Shown here piece after piece: positions 19,089 through 27,876 of a stretch of 64,000 bases of DNA. Each line of letters opens with the position of its first letter. Position 1 is the first letter of the stretch. The stretch covers positions 1 through 64,000 of the forward strand of contig JAUSTR010000003.1 of NCBI GenBank assembly GCA_030812955.1. Direction: 5' to 3'. The notes beneath the pieces were generated by a model. That model saw only the letters and a list, made by a program, of their open reading frames with translations, was not told the origin of the DNA and ran no database searches. The DNA is from Bacillus alveayuensis. Lineage in GTDB: Bacteria > Bacillota > Bacilli > Bacillales > Aeribacillaceae. The translations under genes and the position numbers were made by a program.

Positions 19089-19745
19089 ATGAAAATTTCT
19101 GAGATGATGGAACAATTTTTAAATAAAGATGAAGAATCAAATATGAGTGAAAAACAGAAGAAAATTGTGAAGGCAGCTATTGAAATGTTCTCGGAAAAAG
19201 GCTTTGCGGCAACTTCAACAAGCGAAATTGCCAAAAAAGCAGGAGTAGCAGAAGGAACTATTTTTCGCCATTATAAAACGAAAAAAGACCTGCTCATTTC
19301 TATTGTCATGCCAACGATCATCAAATACGTTTCTCCATTTTTTGCGAAAAGCTTTGTCCAAGAGGTGCTCGAAAATAAGTATGAGAGCTTTGAAGTATTT
19401 ATTCGGAAACTAATAAAAAATCGATATGAATTTGCCAAACGAAACTTTCCGATTTTAAAAATATATATTCAAGAAGTGTTTTATCATGAAGAATTGCGTG
19501 GAGAATTTCAGAACATCTTTCTAACACACGTTTATGAAAAATTCATCAAAATTGTCAAACACTTTCAAGAAAAAGGAGAAATTGCTGAGATCCCTCCTGA
19601 ATCAGTTGTCAGAATGATCATTTCGACTGTTTTTGGTTATATGCTTGCCCGGTTTTTAATCAGTCCTGAAACCAATTGGGATGATGAACTTGAAATAGAA
19701 TTAACAGTACGATTTATCATGAATGGTTTAAAAAATCAAGAATGA
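19089..19745 (+). CDS. TetR/AcrR family regulator
   Basis: This repressor of 218 residues has an N-terminal helix-turn-helix at about 20-65, with TSTSEIAKKAGVAEGTIFRH and the typical YKTKKDLL. The ligand-binding C-terminal half is complete. The ATG 19089 lies nine bases after AAAGGATG; the ATG at 19077 overlaps that ribosome site and is unlikely. It resembles B. subtilis YhgD-type regulators. It follows an ABC permease remnant and probably once controlled it; whether it has other targets is unknown. Confidence 0.85.
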   Translation: MKISEMMEQFLNKDEESNMSEKQKKIVKAAIEMFSEKGFAATSTSEIAKKAGVAEGTIFRHYKTKKDLLISIVMPTIIKYVSPFFAKSFVQEVLENKYESFEVFIRKLIKNRYEFAKRNFPILKIYIQEVFYHEELRGEFQNIFLTHVYEKFIKIVKHFQEKGEIAEIPPESVVRMIISTVFGYMLARFLISPETNWDDELEIELTVRFIMNGLKNQE

Positions 19746-19806
19746 TAAATAAAAAAATGAGTGCAAACTTGCGTCTTGAAGCAAAATCGTTGATTAAGAA
19801 TTACTC

Positions 19807-19854
19807 AAAAAATAGACTTCTCCCGCTATTAATCCTAAGGGAAGTCTATTTTTT
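19807..19854 (+). terminator. Terminator after the TetR gene
   Basis: AAAATAGACTTC and GAAGTCTATTTT flank a loop with TCCC/GGG; a T-run follows. Confidence 0.8.
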
Positions 19855-19990
19855 GATCGTAAAAAAGAATATGTGAGAAATGGATAGATCAACATCTGTC
19901 AAAAGGCATCCTGATTTTCTTCCATTGAAAGGTCATCATGCCTCTAAAGCTTTCCTTTAAAAGAGAGTAATCCATGATTGTATATATTCG

Positions 19991-20656
19991 TTATGATTCC
20001 CCTAACGCTTTCTTTTCAAAGCGATTAATGTCCGTGTCCGCTCCAATTACGATTAAAATATCACCTGATTGAATGACTTCATTCGCCTGCGGGGAAACAA
20101 TTATTTCTTTATTTCGTTTAATCGCGACAATATTAATTCCATATTTTGCACGAATGTCTAATTCCATAATGGAATGACCGGCAATATTCCCATTTGCTGC
20201 TATTTCAACTATACTATGTTCATCCGATAACTCAAGATAGTCTAAAACATTGTTGGAAATAATATGGTGGGCAATTCGTTTTCCCATATCTCGCTCAGGG
20301 TGAACAATATAATCAGCCCCAATTTTGGAAAGCACTTTTTCATGATAATCATTTTGTGCTTTTACAGTAATATGCTTTACCCCTAATTCTTTTAACATTA
20401 AAGTCGTTAATATACTTGCCTGAATATTGTCCCCAATCGCCACGATCACATGGTCAAAATTTCGAATACCAAGGCTTTTTAATACCGCTTCATCTGTCGT
20501 ATCCGCAACGACCGCATGTGAAGCAATATTGGCAAATTCATTGACTTTATCTTCATCAATATCAATCGCTAATACTTCCATTCCTTCTTCACTTAAAGCG
20601 CGGCAAATACTTCCTCCAAATCGACCGAGGCCTATGACAGCAAATTCCTTCTTCAT
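19991..20656 (-). CDS. ktrC: K+ uptake regulatory subunit KtrC (RCK domain)
   Basis: This cytosolic gating ring protein binds nucleotides (and c-di-AMP in B. subtilis) and controls the KtrD channel. Length is 221 residues. The RCK_N Rossmann motif GLGRFGG lies at 9-15, with acidic D36/D38 at the second strand, and the RCK_C domain starts near 140. The start is ATG 20656, with GGAGG seven bases upstream; an upstream ATG lacks a site. No ktrD is next to it, as in B. subtilis. Confidence 0.93.
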   Translation of the reverse strand: MKKEFAVIGLGRFGGSICRALSEEGMEVLAIDIDEDKVNEFANIASHAVVADTTDEAVLKSLGIRNFDHVIVAIGDNIQASILTTLMLKELGVKHITVKAQNDYHEKVLSKIGADYIVHPERDMGKRIAHHIISNNVLDYLELSDEHSIVEIAANGNIAGHSIMELDIRAKYGINIVAIKRNKEIIVSPQANEVIQSGDILIVIGADTDINRFEKKALGES

Positions 20657-20780
20657 GTTGATTCCTCCAACAATCAATATATATAACGGTATTTTACCAT
20701 AATTTGAGTTACTTTAATATGTGTGTCTAAATAAACGTACATCAAAAAAATTTTTCATAAGCTGATTTTATATATCTTTA

Positions 20781-20810
20781 AACAAACTGACCCTTTCAGC
20801 AAAGGTCAGC
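20781..20810 (-). terminator. Terminator of the cyd operon
   Basis: The minus strand reads CTGACC, 11-base loop, GGTCAG, then TTTGTTT, just after the cydB stop. Confidence 0.65.
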
Positions 20811-20822
20811 ATTTCGTTCGCA

Positions 20823-21836
20823 TCATTTTTTCCCTTTCACGTAATCAGCGTCAAATAAGAACAATTTCATCAATAGAACAAGTGATGGAATTAACAACAG
20901 TAATCCTAAAATGAAAGCAATCGTCAATGCCATTCCCATCGTTTCATTCGTATAAGCAGAATAAACCGTTACATACGGATCTAAAATATATGGCAAGTGT
21001 GAGGCGCCGTATCCGAAAAAGGCAAAGAAAAACTGGAGCATGACTAAAATGAAAGCAGTACCAAATCGTTTTTCCTTAAATATGAACCATGTTGCCATAA
21101 GGAAACATAAAAGGGATAAGGCAAACATCCACCATAGTTCTATCGCATTATAAAAATGCCGCGGATTATGCTCTCGTAAAGAAATAAACACTAAAAGGCT
21201 GGCTAATATCGTTGGTGGAGCCCAAAATAAAGCAAATTTCCTTAAAATATGTTGTGCTTCACTGTCACCTGCTCGATTTGCATAATACGTTAAAAAGGAT
21301 GCGCTTATAAATAACACGGATACGATCGCTAACAAAACAACGCTCCATGAATAAAAACTAGTAAACAATTCTTTCGCTAAGAAAACAACTGTCCCATCAC
21401 GTTCCTCTAAAAATCCTCCCTCGGAAATCGTAAGAGCCGTTGAAAGAGAAGCTGGTATTAACAACCCTGTCGCACCATATAAAAACATATAAACTTTACT
21501 ATCCTTTGATCCATAGTTTCCGAAAGCATAAAATGATCCGCGAATCGTCAACAAGATTAAGGCAATACTCCCTGGAATAAGTAGCGCTGTTCCATAATAG
21601 TAGGCTGTTTGCGGAAAAAAGCCAACGATACCAACAAAGAAAAAGACGAAAAAGACATTTGTTACTTCCCAAACAGGTGATAAATAACGGCTAACAATAT
21701 GATTAATAATGTGATCGCGATTCGTTACTTTTCCGTAAAAGGCAAAAAAACCAGCGCCAAAATCAATCGATGCAACTATTAAATATCCGTATAAAAAGGT
21801 CCATAGGACGGTAATACCGATTAAAGGAATATCCAT
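20823..21836 (-). CDS. cydB: Cytochrome bd-type quinol oxidase subunit II
   Basis: This membrane subunit partners with CydA in a quinol:O2 oxidoreductase. It has 337 residues and about eight to nine membrane helices, with the conserved start IPLIGITVLWTFLYGYLI and SIDFGAGFF. The chosen ATG 21836 lies nine bases after AAAGG. It follows cydA with a 15-base gap. The pair resembles the second bd oxidase of Bacillus (YthAB), not the CydABCD operon; no cydCD assembly genes follow. Confidence 0.88.
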   Translation of the reverse strand: MDIPLIGITVLWTFLYGYLIVASIDFGAGFFAFYGKVTNRDHIINHIVSRYLSPVWEVTNVFFVFFFVGIVGFFPQTAYYYGTALLIPGSIALILLTIRGSFYAFGNYGSKDSKVYMFLYGATGLLIPASLSTALTISEGGFLEERDGTVVFLAKELFTSFYSWSVVLLAIVSVLFISASFLTYYANRAGDSEAQHILRKFALFWAPPTILASLLVFISLREHNPRHFYNAIELWWMFALSLLCFLMATWFIFKEKRFGTAFILVMLQFFFAFFGYGASHLPYILDPYVTVYSAYTNETMGMALTIAFILGLLLLIPSLVLLMKLFLFDADYVKGKK

Positions 21837-21851
21837 CGTAACCATCCTTTC

Positions 21852-23192
21852 TTATGTTTTAAAACGAAATTCAAGTTCTGCTTCCGCTGGATTATTTTTA
21901 AACATTTTCCGCAACACAATGGCACAAATAATCGCTAGTGCTGAGTATAGGGCAAAGAACAAGATAAACATCAGTCCGACATGTTCTGAAGTCGTCGCTC
22001 CTTCTGCTACCTTCATATATCCTCGCAAAATCCATGGTTGACGGCCTACTTCGGCATAAATCCATCCTGCTTCAATTGCAATCATCGTTAACGGCCCCGC
22101 TATGGAGATGAGCCACAAGAAAAGACGGGTGTAAAGAAGCGATTTTTTCCATTTCATAAAGATTAAATATAAGAAGGAAATAAGTAAACTATATACACCG
22201 ATTGAAACCATAATATCAAACATATAATGAATCCATAATGGCGGCCGCTCATCCTCTGGAAACTCATTTAATCCAATTACTTCAGCATCAAAATCATTAA
22301 AAGATAAAAAGCTTAATAGTTTTGGGATTCTAATTTCATTTTCAATTTCTCCATCTTCATTTAACGTTCCAAATAATATAAGATCGGCACCTTTTTCAGT
22401 TTCAAAGTGCCACTCCCCAGCCGCTAATTTTTCTGGTTGGTGTTCTGCTAAAAATTTGGCTGAAACATCTCCGGCAACGAAAGATAATAAAGAAAATACA
22501 AAAGACGCGATCATCGTTAAATTCAATGCTTTTTTCTCGTATTCTCCTTTTTTTCCTTTCAAGATAGCCAATGCTGTAATTGTAGCTAATATAAAGGCAG
22601 AAGTCATATACGATGTCGATAAGACGTGAAATACTTTCGAAGGTGTTGCCGGATTAAACATAGCTGAGATCGGATCGATGCCAGTAATCGTTCTTCCCTC
22701 TATTGTAAACCCTTGTGGTGTATTCATAAACGCATTCACTGTTGTAATAAAGAAAGCGGATAATGAAGAACCGATTACTATTGGAATCGATAATAGCCAA
22801 TGGTAAATAGGTTTTTGAAAGCGATCCCATGTGTATAAATAAATTCCTAAAAAAATGGCTTCAAAGAAAAAGGCAAATGTTTCCATAAACAAAGGCAAAC
22901 TAATGACTTGGCCGGCAATTTCCATAAAGCTTGGCCATAATAGTGATAACTGTAAACCTATACAAGTACCTGTTACAACCCCAACTGCAACTGTTACGAC
23001 AAAGCCTCTCGTCCAGCGCCGAGCGAGTAATAAATAGTATGGATCGTTGCGCTTAACGCCTATAAATTCCGCAATAGAAATCATAACAGGAACTCCAACA
23101 CCAATTGTTGCAAAAATAATATGAAAAGCCAGAGTAAGAGTTGTTAGCATCCGGCTAAGAATCACGCTGTCTAATTCAGGCATTTTATTCAC
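21852..23192 (-). CDS. cydA: Cytochrome bd-type quinol oxidase subunit I
   Basis: This subunit of 446 residues carries the hemes. His18 and the LAFHIIFATIGVG helix supply an axial ligand region, and the GRQPW motif lies near 390. The region after helix 6 is short, so the Q-loop is of the short, CIO/YthA type. The start is the ATG at 23192, behind GGGGTG. The operon probably adds high-affinity or cyanide-tolerant respiration. A palindrome TTGTGAC-AAAC-TTCACAA upstream hints at redox or oxygen control. Confidence 0.9.
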   Translation of the reverse strand: MNKMPELDSVILSRMLTTLTLAFHIIFATIGVGVPVMISIAEFIGVKRNDPYYLLLARRWTRGFVVTVAVGVVTGTCIGLQLSLLWPSFMEIAGQVISLPLFMETFAFFFEAIFLGIYLYTWDRFQKPIYHWLLSIPIVIGSSLSAFFITTVNAFMNTPQGFTIEGRTITGIDPISAMFNPATPSKVFHVLSTSYMTSAFILATITALAILKGKKGEYEKKALNLTMIASFVFSLLSFVAGDVSAKFLAEHQPEKLAAGEWHFETEKGADLILFGTLNEDGEIENEIRIPKLLSFLSFNDFDAEVIGLNEFPEDERPPLWIHYMFDIMVSIGVYSLLISFLYLIFMKWKKSLLYTRLFLWLISIAGPLTMIAIEAGWIYAEVGRQPWILRGYMKVAEGATTSEHVGLMFILFFALYSALAIICAIVLRKMFKNNPAEAELEFRFKT

Positions 23193-23268
23193 CCCTTTTA
23201 CTATCTTCAGCCATTATCTTTATTTTAAAATGAAAGGCTAGAGGAGTGAGTGACAGAACTTGAATATT

Positions 23269-23286
23269 TTGTGACAAACTTCACAA
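23269..23286. promoter_or_regulatory. Rex/Fnr-like operator upstream of cydAB
   Basis: TTGTGAC-AAAC-TTCACAA differs by one base from the Rex consensus TTGTGAA-N4-TTCACAA. It also fits the CRP/Fnr pattern TGTGA-N6-TCACA. It lies about 80 bases upstream of the cydA start, with no other gene nearby. Which protein binds is not decidable from the site. Confidence 0.55.
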
Positions 23287-23330
23287 TATTTTGTTACAGT
23301 TTATTTGTTTTTGATTTGAAAGGCTCTTTT

Positions 23331-23516
23331 CTAAAAGGTTGGTGCTATACTATAGCTTTTCGACTGTCATCGTCAATCGCCACGCTTGCTATGTCACGTG
23401 ATTGTGTGACATGAACCGAACAATAGTCGATTGTCGGACAAATGTAATTTATCCGCCCCCAAGCTTTGTTCGGTTCATGGACAGTCGAAAAGCAATAAAA
23501 TTTACGTAAACAGCTT
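23331..23516. repeat. Dispersed MITE-like repeat, copy B, with nested inverted repeats
   Basis: It starts GGCTCTTTTCTAAAAGG and holds GCTTTTCGACTGTC (23355-23368) and its exact complement GACAGTCGAAAAGC (23480-23493). Inside these lie ATGAACCGAACAA (23411-23423) and TTGTTCGGTTCAT (23466-23478). It may be two units joined head to head. It lies between cydA and gerC. Confidence 0.65.
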
Positions 23517-23540
23517 TATGAAATACAAATGAATCTACAC

Positions 23541-24725
23541 CTATTTTTCATTAAATATTTTCATTTTCTCTAACTTGACCTTTTCCGATTCCATAATATG
23601 AGCATCTACTTTTATTGATTGAATACTATCTTCCGTTAGTAAAAATTTTTTGTCAAACCCAAGCCGTTTCCATGCTTTTGGATCATTGCGATATAATATT
23701 TCAGATAATTGATACACATCAGCTTCCATCTCTAATCCCTTTTTATACGTCCGTTTAATTTCTTCCTTAATTTGCTTTGCTGCTTCTTCGTTTATAAATT
23801 GTTTCGAGACATTTTGGTTGAGTTCTTCAACCACTCCTTTCACCGATATATTTATAGTAAAAGTCGCTCGATCATTTTTAACTTGTGGTTTTGTCTTTAT
23901 TTTTATGTCATCGAAAACGAGAAATATTGGCGCCTGATCCTCTCTACATAGACATAAATAAACACGGTCAGCTTGAGGTTGAAACCACTTTAATCCCGCC
24001 ATGTTTTCATCCTTCAACAGTCCTTTAAATCCATCTTTATCAATAAAAATATAGCCATCTACAATTAACGTACCTTCTGATGTTTTGTCGCCATGCCAAT
24101 AATTTTCAATACTTCTAATAAGCGGAATTTTAACAGTACCTCCAGGCTCTGTTAAATTATAAATAAAGTGATTTAAACTGATTGGCATAACAAGAGAGCT
24201 TTGCCGATAATTCTCGATAGGATCCCCTAATTTTGTAAAGATAGGCGATAAATTTAAAGTTGGAAACGTTGTTAGCAAATCTTGTATTTTTGATGTCGTC
24301 CCTAACATCCATATCGTATATCGAGTTTCGCGATTGCGACCAACCATTTCAACAACTTTCCGGATTCCTTCGATGCCTTTTTCCTTAAGAAATCTTTCTG
24401 AGAAAATGACGGAAGATAAGTGCCCCCAAAAAATTTTTCGTTGCGATGCCTCATATAGATTAAATATGGCATCCATTACGGTTTCTCCTCTCCCCTTTCC
24501 GACGATTGCCTGTTCTCCGCCCCCTCCTGAGCTATTATCTGATTTTCCTCCCTTGCTCTCTAAGTTAATAATTTGAACGTAAACTTCATACTTGTCATCC
24601 ACAATATCTACACCCATAACATGGACATATAGCATTCTGTCAATTTCACTTTGCTGGCCACATCCATTTAACATGAAAAGGAGGATCAGCAATATAATTT
24701 TATAGATGAAATTTATTTTTTTCAT
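23541..24725 (-). CDS. gerC: Germinant receptor C subunit (Ger(x)C lipoprotein)
   Basis: This spore inner-membrane lipoprotein of 394 residues has the lipobox MLNGC with Cys22, then the usual Ger(x)C N-terminal domain and a C-terminal domain with a long Lys/Glu helix near 330. It overlaps the end of gerA by four bases (ATGA type), implying translational coupling. It is one part of the nutrient germinant receptor with the GerA and GerB subunits. The germinant cannot be read from sequence. Confidence 0.9.
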   Translation of the reverse strand: MKKINFIYKIILLILLFMLNGCGQQSEIDRMLYVHVMGVDIVDDKYEVYVQIINLESKGGKSDNSSGGGGEQAIVGKGRGETVMDAIFNLYEASQRKIFWGHLSSVIFSERFLKEKGIEGIRKVVEMVGRNRETRYTIWMLGTTSKIQDLLTTFPTLNLSPIFTKLGDPIENYRQSSLVMPISLNHFIYNLTEPGGTVKIPLIRSIENYWHGDKTSEGTLIVDGYIFIDKDGFKGLLKDENMAGLKWFQPQADRVYLCLCREDQAPIFLVFDDIKIKTKPQVKNDRATFTINISVKGVVEELNQNVSKQFINEEAAKQIKEEIKRTYKKGLEMEADVYQLSEILYRNDPKAWKRLGFDKKFLLTEDSIQSIKVDAHIMESEKVKLEKMKIFNEK

Positions 24726-26191
24726 TTTGTGCCACCTTGTCTTGTAGGGTCTTGAGGATCAAGCATTTTCGGTCTATTCACCATTTTTTTCCACGGCATT
24801 CGGAAATAAACATTCAACATATCCGTAGCAGTTTTCCATGAAATTGGTGCTAAATATGGAACACCAAATGGTCTTAGGCTAGCACAATATAAAAAGACGA
24901 AAAAGACTGCTACTAATAATCCCCATAAGCCGAATAAGGCGCTAAGAAGCAAGGTAAATATACGTACAACAGAAATCACTCCTGCTAGCGACTGGTTGAC
25001 TAACGTAAATGTAGCCACAAAAGAAGAGGCGATGACGACAAGCATCGCAGGACTCGTAAGGCCAGCCCGTATCGCTGCATCACCGATAATTAACCCCCCT
25101 ACGACACTTAATGTTTGGCCTATGGCGATTGGCAGCTTCAGTCCGGCTTCTCGAAATAATTCAAACAACGTAAGCATAATAAATGCTTCGATTGCCGAAG
25201 GAAAAGGCACTCCTTGACGAGACTCTACAAGAATCGTTAATAACGTTAAAGGAATTTGATCAGGATGAAAAGTTACGAGTGCAATCCAAAAGCCTGGAAA
25301 AAAAGCCGCCATTAACAATCCTAATATGCGCAGCAACCTTTCAACACTAGTGGATAACCAAATATAGTCTTGATCTTCAGCGCTTTTCAATAATAATAAT
25401 AAGTTTGCTGGTCCAATAATGGCCGTTGGCGTGCCATCGATTAAAATGACAAAACGGCCTCGTAATAACGAATCAACTGCAAAGTCAGGCCTGCCAGTAT
25501 AGGAAAAGACAGGAAATAATGTATATCGATTATCCACTAATAATTCTTGTAGCTGATTAGAAGAAATAATTCCGTCTACATTTATTTTTTCAATTCTGTT
25601 TTTAATTTCGGTTATAAATTCAGGGTTTGTAACATCCTTAATATAGAGAAGGCCAAGTTTTGTTTTCGTTCTTTTCCCCTTTTCAAAAACTTCATAATAC
25701 AACGTATTCGATCGAAACCTTTTACGGATTAATGCAACATTAACGGATAATTCTTCGATAAATCCATCACGCGGTCCTTTAATCGAAATTTCAGTATTGG
25801 GATCTGTTGGTGTTCTTTGGGGATGGCGGGAAATGTCAACTGTAAAAAGTGCTTTTAAATCGATAAAAAATATAATGATTTCCCCATTAAATATTTTTTC
25901 CGGAATCTTCTCTAAATTATGGTGTTGCTGAAGTGAAGGAAGTCGCAGTAAATTTTTTACATCCTTTAAATATAAGTTGGATTGAATGTTCATTGCTAAA
26001 TGTTCAAGATTTACGACGATTTCTTTCTGCAGCTTATCAGGATCGTACAATCCTTCACAATATGCAAGTAATATTTTCCTTACCTTGCCTCTTTCAAAAT
26101 GTAAGTAAGAAAATTGCACATCAGCACAATGTGAAAATAGTTCACGTATATTCCGTTCATTTATTTGTTGCAGTCGTGTTGTCGCCTCCAT
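24722..26191 (-). CDS. gerA: Germinant receptor A subunit (GerA family)
   Basis: This spore-germination membrane protein has 489 residues. A large soluble N-terminal domain (about 1-275) is followed by four to five membrane helices (about 280-440) and a short C-terminal tail with PTRQGG. The motif DGFIEELSVNVALIRKR near 138-154 is typical of the family. The start lies 35 bases inside the end of gerB, so the two genes overlap out of frame. Confidence 0.92.
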   Translation of the reverse strand: MEATTRLQQINERNIRELFSHCADVQFSYLHFERGKVRKILLAYCEGLYDPDKLQKEIVVNLEHLAMNIQSNLYLKDVKNLLRLPSLQQHHNLEKIPEKIFNGEIIIFFIDLKALFTVDISRHPQRTPTDPNTEISIKGPRDGFIEELSVNVALIRKRFRSNTLYYEVFEKGKRTKTKLGLLYIKDVTNPEFITEIKNRIEKINVDGIISSNQLQELLVDNRYTLFPVFSYTGRPDFAVDSLLRGRFVILIDGTPTAIIGPANLLLLLKSAEDQDYIWLSTSVERLLRILGLLMAAFFPGFWIALVTFHPDQIPLTLLTILVESRQGVPFPSAIEAFIMLTLFELFREAGLKLPIAIGQTLSVVGGLIIGDAAIRAGLTSPAMLVVIASSFVATFTLVNQSLAGVISVVRIFTLLLSALFGLWGLLVAVFFVFLYCASLRPFGVPYLAPISWKTATDMLNVYFRMPWKKMVNRPKMLDPQDPTRQGGTK

Positions 26192-27281
26192 GTTTTGAAC
26201 CCCTTTTAACTTTTTCTATTAAAATGAGAATGAATAAAAACGTGATAAATCCTAAAGTAAAATAAAACGAGTAATGAAGTGTAAATTTGATCCATTTCAA
26301 AAAATCAATATCCGAAATAGGAAATAAAAGAGTGATGAGTGCTGAAACATAAATTGTTGCTAATATGATTAATCTTTTTTTTCCCTTTTTCGCCTGAAAT
26401 AATTCAGAAATAATAAAGCCAAGTGTTGACAAGCGAATGAAAACGCCGCTCATCCATTGATATATAGACAAAAAGTCTACATGTTCGACAAATCGGCCTA
26501 GTGAGACCATTGCCCATTCTTCGTATGCAGGATATCGTTGCCTCGCTGCTTCTTCTGGGCCAAAAATGGTGAGCGCACCTATCGTAGGACCGATCGTTAA
26601 TCCCGATAAAATGAACAAAGTCATGACAATCTGATAAAAACGAATTTTATCTTTAAACCGATGTTGCAGCAATAGGAGAAGTAAAAAAAATTCTCCTATT
26701 CCCCCTCCTGAATAAATCATCCCTTCTAACACAGGAACCAATCCATTTTCTAAAAAAGGTTTTAAAAGTGTAAAGTTTTTATATTGTAAATTTGCTGAAG
26801 AGACAAAAAAACCTAAAATAATAACAATTGGTAAAATAACGCCATTCAAAATGACAATCGTGCGAATGCCTGAATACGACGCTGATAAGACGAGAAGGGC
26901 TAAAAGAGTTCCCATAATAAATTTAGATGAAATGGGTAAATAAGTAACTTTTGTCCACGTTAATGTATCCATAAAAGTAGTCTGACCTAATATAAACAAA
27001 TGAATACACAAAACGGCAATAAGAACAATTTGTAACTTTTTCCCAAAATTTTCTTTTATCCACGTAAAAATATTTTGCTGATCCGTTGCTTTTTGAATCA
27101 TATAAACGAAAATGGCCAATATAAGAAACGTGACGAAGTTGAAAATAACCGATATCCACGAATCTCGTTTTGCAGCTTCTAATAAGATCGGTATTACGAT
27201 GACATGATTCAAAACCCCGATAGCCCCCATCATTAATAAAATGAATTGTGGAATCGAGATCTTCTCAATATTTTGTATCAT
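26157..27281 (-). CDS. gerB: Germinant receptor B subunit (GerB, APC-type permease)
   Basis: This 374-residue protein has ten predicted membrane helices of the amino-acid permease fold, which binds the germinant in known receptors. The N-terminus EKISIPQFILLMM and the first helix are typical. It is the first gene of the operon, giving the order B-A-C rather than the more common A-B-C. A GTTGGTGAG ribosome site precedes the ATG. A sigma-G promoter is expected, but I could not pick a convincing one. Confidence 0.9.
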   Translation of the reverse strand: MIQNIEKISIPQFILLMMGAIGVLNHVIVIPILLEAAKRDSWISVIFNFVTFLILAIFVYMIQKATDQQNIFTWIKENFGKKLQIVLIAVLCIHLFILGQTTFMDTLTWTKVTYLPISSKFIMGTLLALLVLSASYSGIRTIVILNGVILPIVIILGFFVSSANLQYKNFTLLKPFLENGLVPVLEGMIYSGGGIGEFFLLLLLLQHRFKDKIRFYQIVMTLFILSGLTIGPTIGALTIFGPEEAARQRYPAYEEWAMVSLGRFVEHVDFLSIYQWMSGVFIRLSTLGFIISELFQAKKGKKRLIILATIYVSALITLLFPISDIDFLKWIKFTLHYSFYFTLGFITFLFILILIEKVKRGSKHGGDNTTATNK

Positions 27282-27440
27282 TTTCTCACCAACTTATTTT
27301 AATCTAGTAAATAAGTTTAACCGGTAAGCTGTATATTTAAACTAGATCATCAATAAACGTTTTTTCATTAACACACGATATGGATATAGCAAATTGATCT
27401 TACCTATTAGAGACCTGATAAACACTGATTTTTAGAGATC

Positions 27441-27477
27441 CTAAAAACACGAATAGGCGCCTATGAACAGGCACCTA
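27441..27477 (-). terminator. Hairpin ending the acyl-CoA operon
   Basis: The minus strand reads TAGGTGCC, 8-base loop, GGCGCCTA, then TTCGTGTTTTTAGG. It is placed to stop transcription coming from the thiolase remnant. Confidence 0.6.
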
Positions 27478-27502
27478 GTATTAAAAAATGATTTTCTTAA
27501 CA

Positions 27503-27684
27503 TCAAATGGCTGTTCTTCTTTTAATTGTGGATATCAGCTCTTGCTGCAAATGACTAGCCGTAAAATAAATGGTTACTTGTACACGGATGACAATTTCCT
27601 CATGTTCATCTTGTTCTCTTTGAAAATCGAGAATATCAAAAAGAGAGAATGCTGATAGATGTCTATTTTCATTCCCTTTATCAA
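27503..27684 (-). other. Stop-free frame, possible degraded coding remnant
   Basis: About 60 codons read without stops on the minus strand, including LFDILDFQREQDEHEE and VQVTIYFTASHLQQELI, and end at TGA 27505-27503. The composition looks protein-like, but there is no start codon or ribosome site. It lies directly after the truncated thiolase. I cannot assign a family; it may be the tail of a deleted gene or chance. Confidence 0.3.
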
Positions 27685-27876
27685 TTAAACAGTTAAATTT
27701 TCAATCATAATCGCCATCCCTTGTCCTCCGCCTACACAAAGTGTTGCAATGCCATAGCGGTTATTTCTACGGATCAATTCATATAGCAATGTTGTGACAA
27801 TTCGTGCCCCTGTTGCACCAAGAGGATGACCTGAGGCGATCGCACCACCGTTGACATTCACTATTTCTTTGTCAAG
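27685..27876 (-). pseudogene. Acetyl-CoA acyltransferase (thiolase), C-terminal remnant
   Basis: The frame reads [20 protein letters not shown], the conserved thiolase C-terminal segment with the active-site His, then [16 protein letters not shown] with the C-terminal active-site Cys. Only about 63 codons remain and all of the N-terminal 330 or so residues are missing. The 5' break falls in an A-rich run that is also the end of the acyl-CoA dehydrogenase gene, in a different frame. This points to a deletion that joined the two 3' ends. Confidence 0.85.

Noticed and set aside
19991..20700. ydaO-type (c-di-AMP) riboswitch before ktrC
   Set aside because: The region upstream of ktrC is short and AT-rich and lacks the conserved aptamer blocks.
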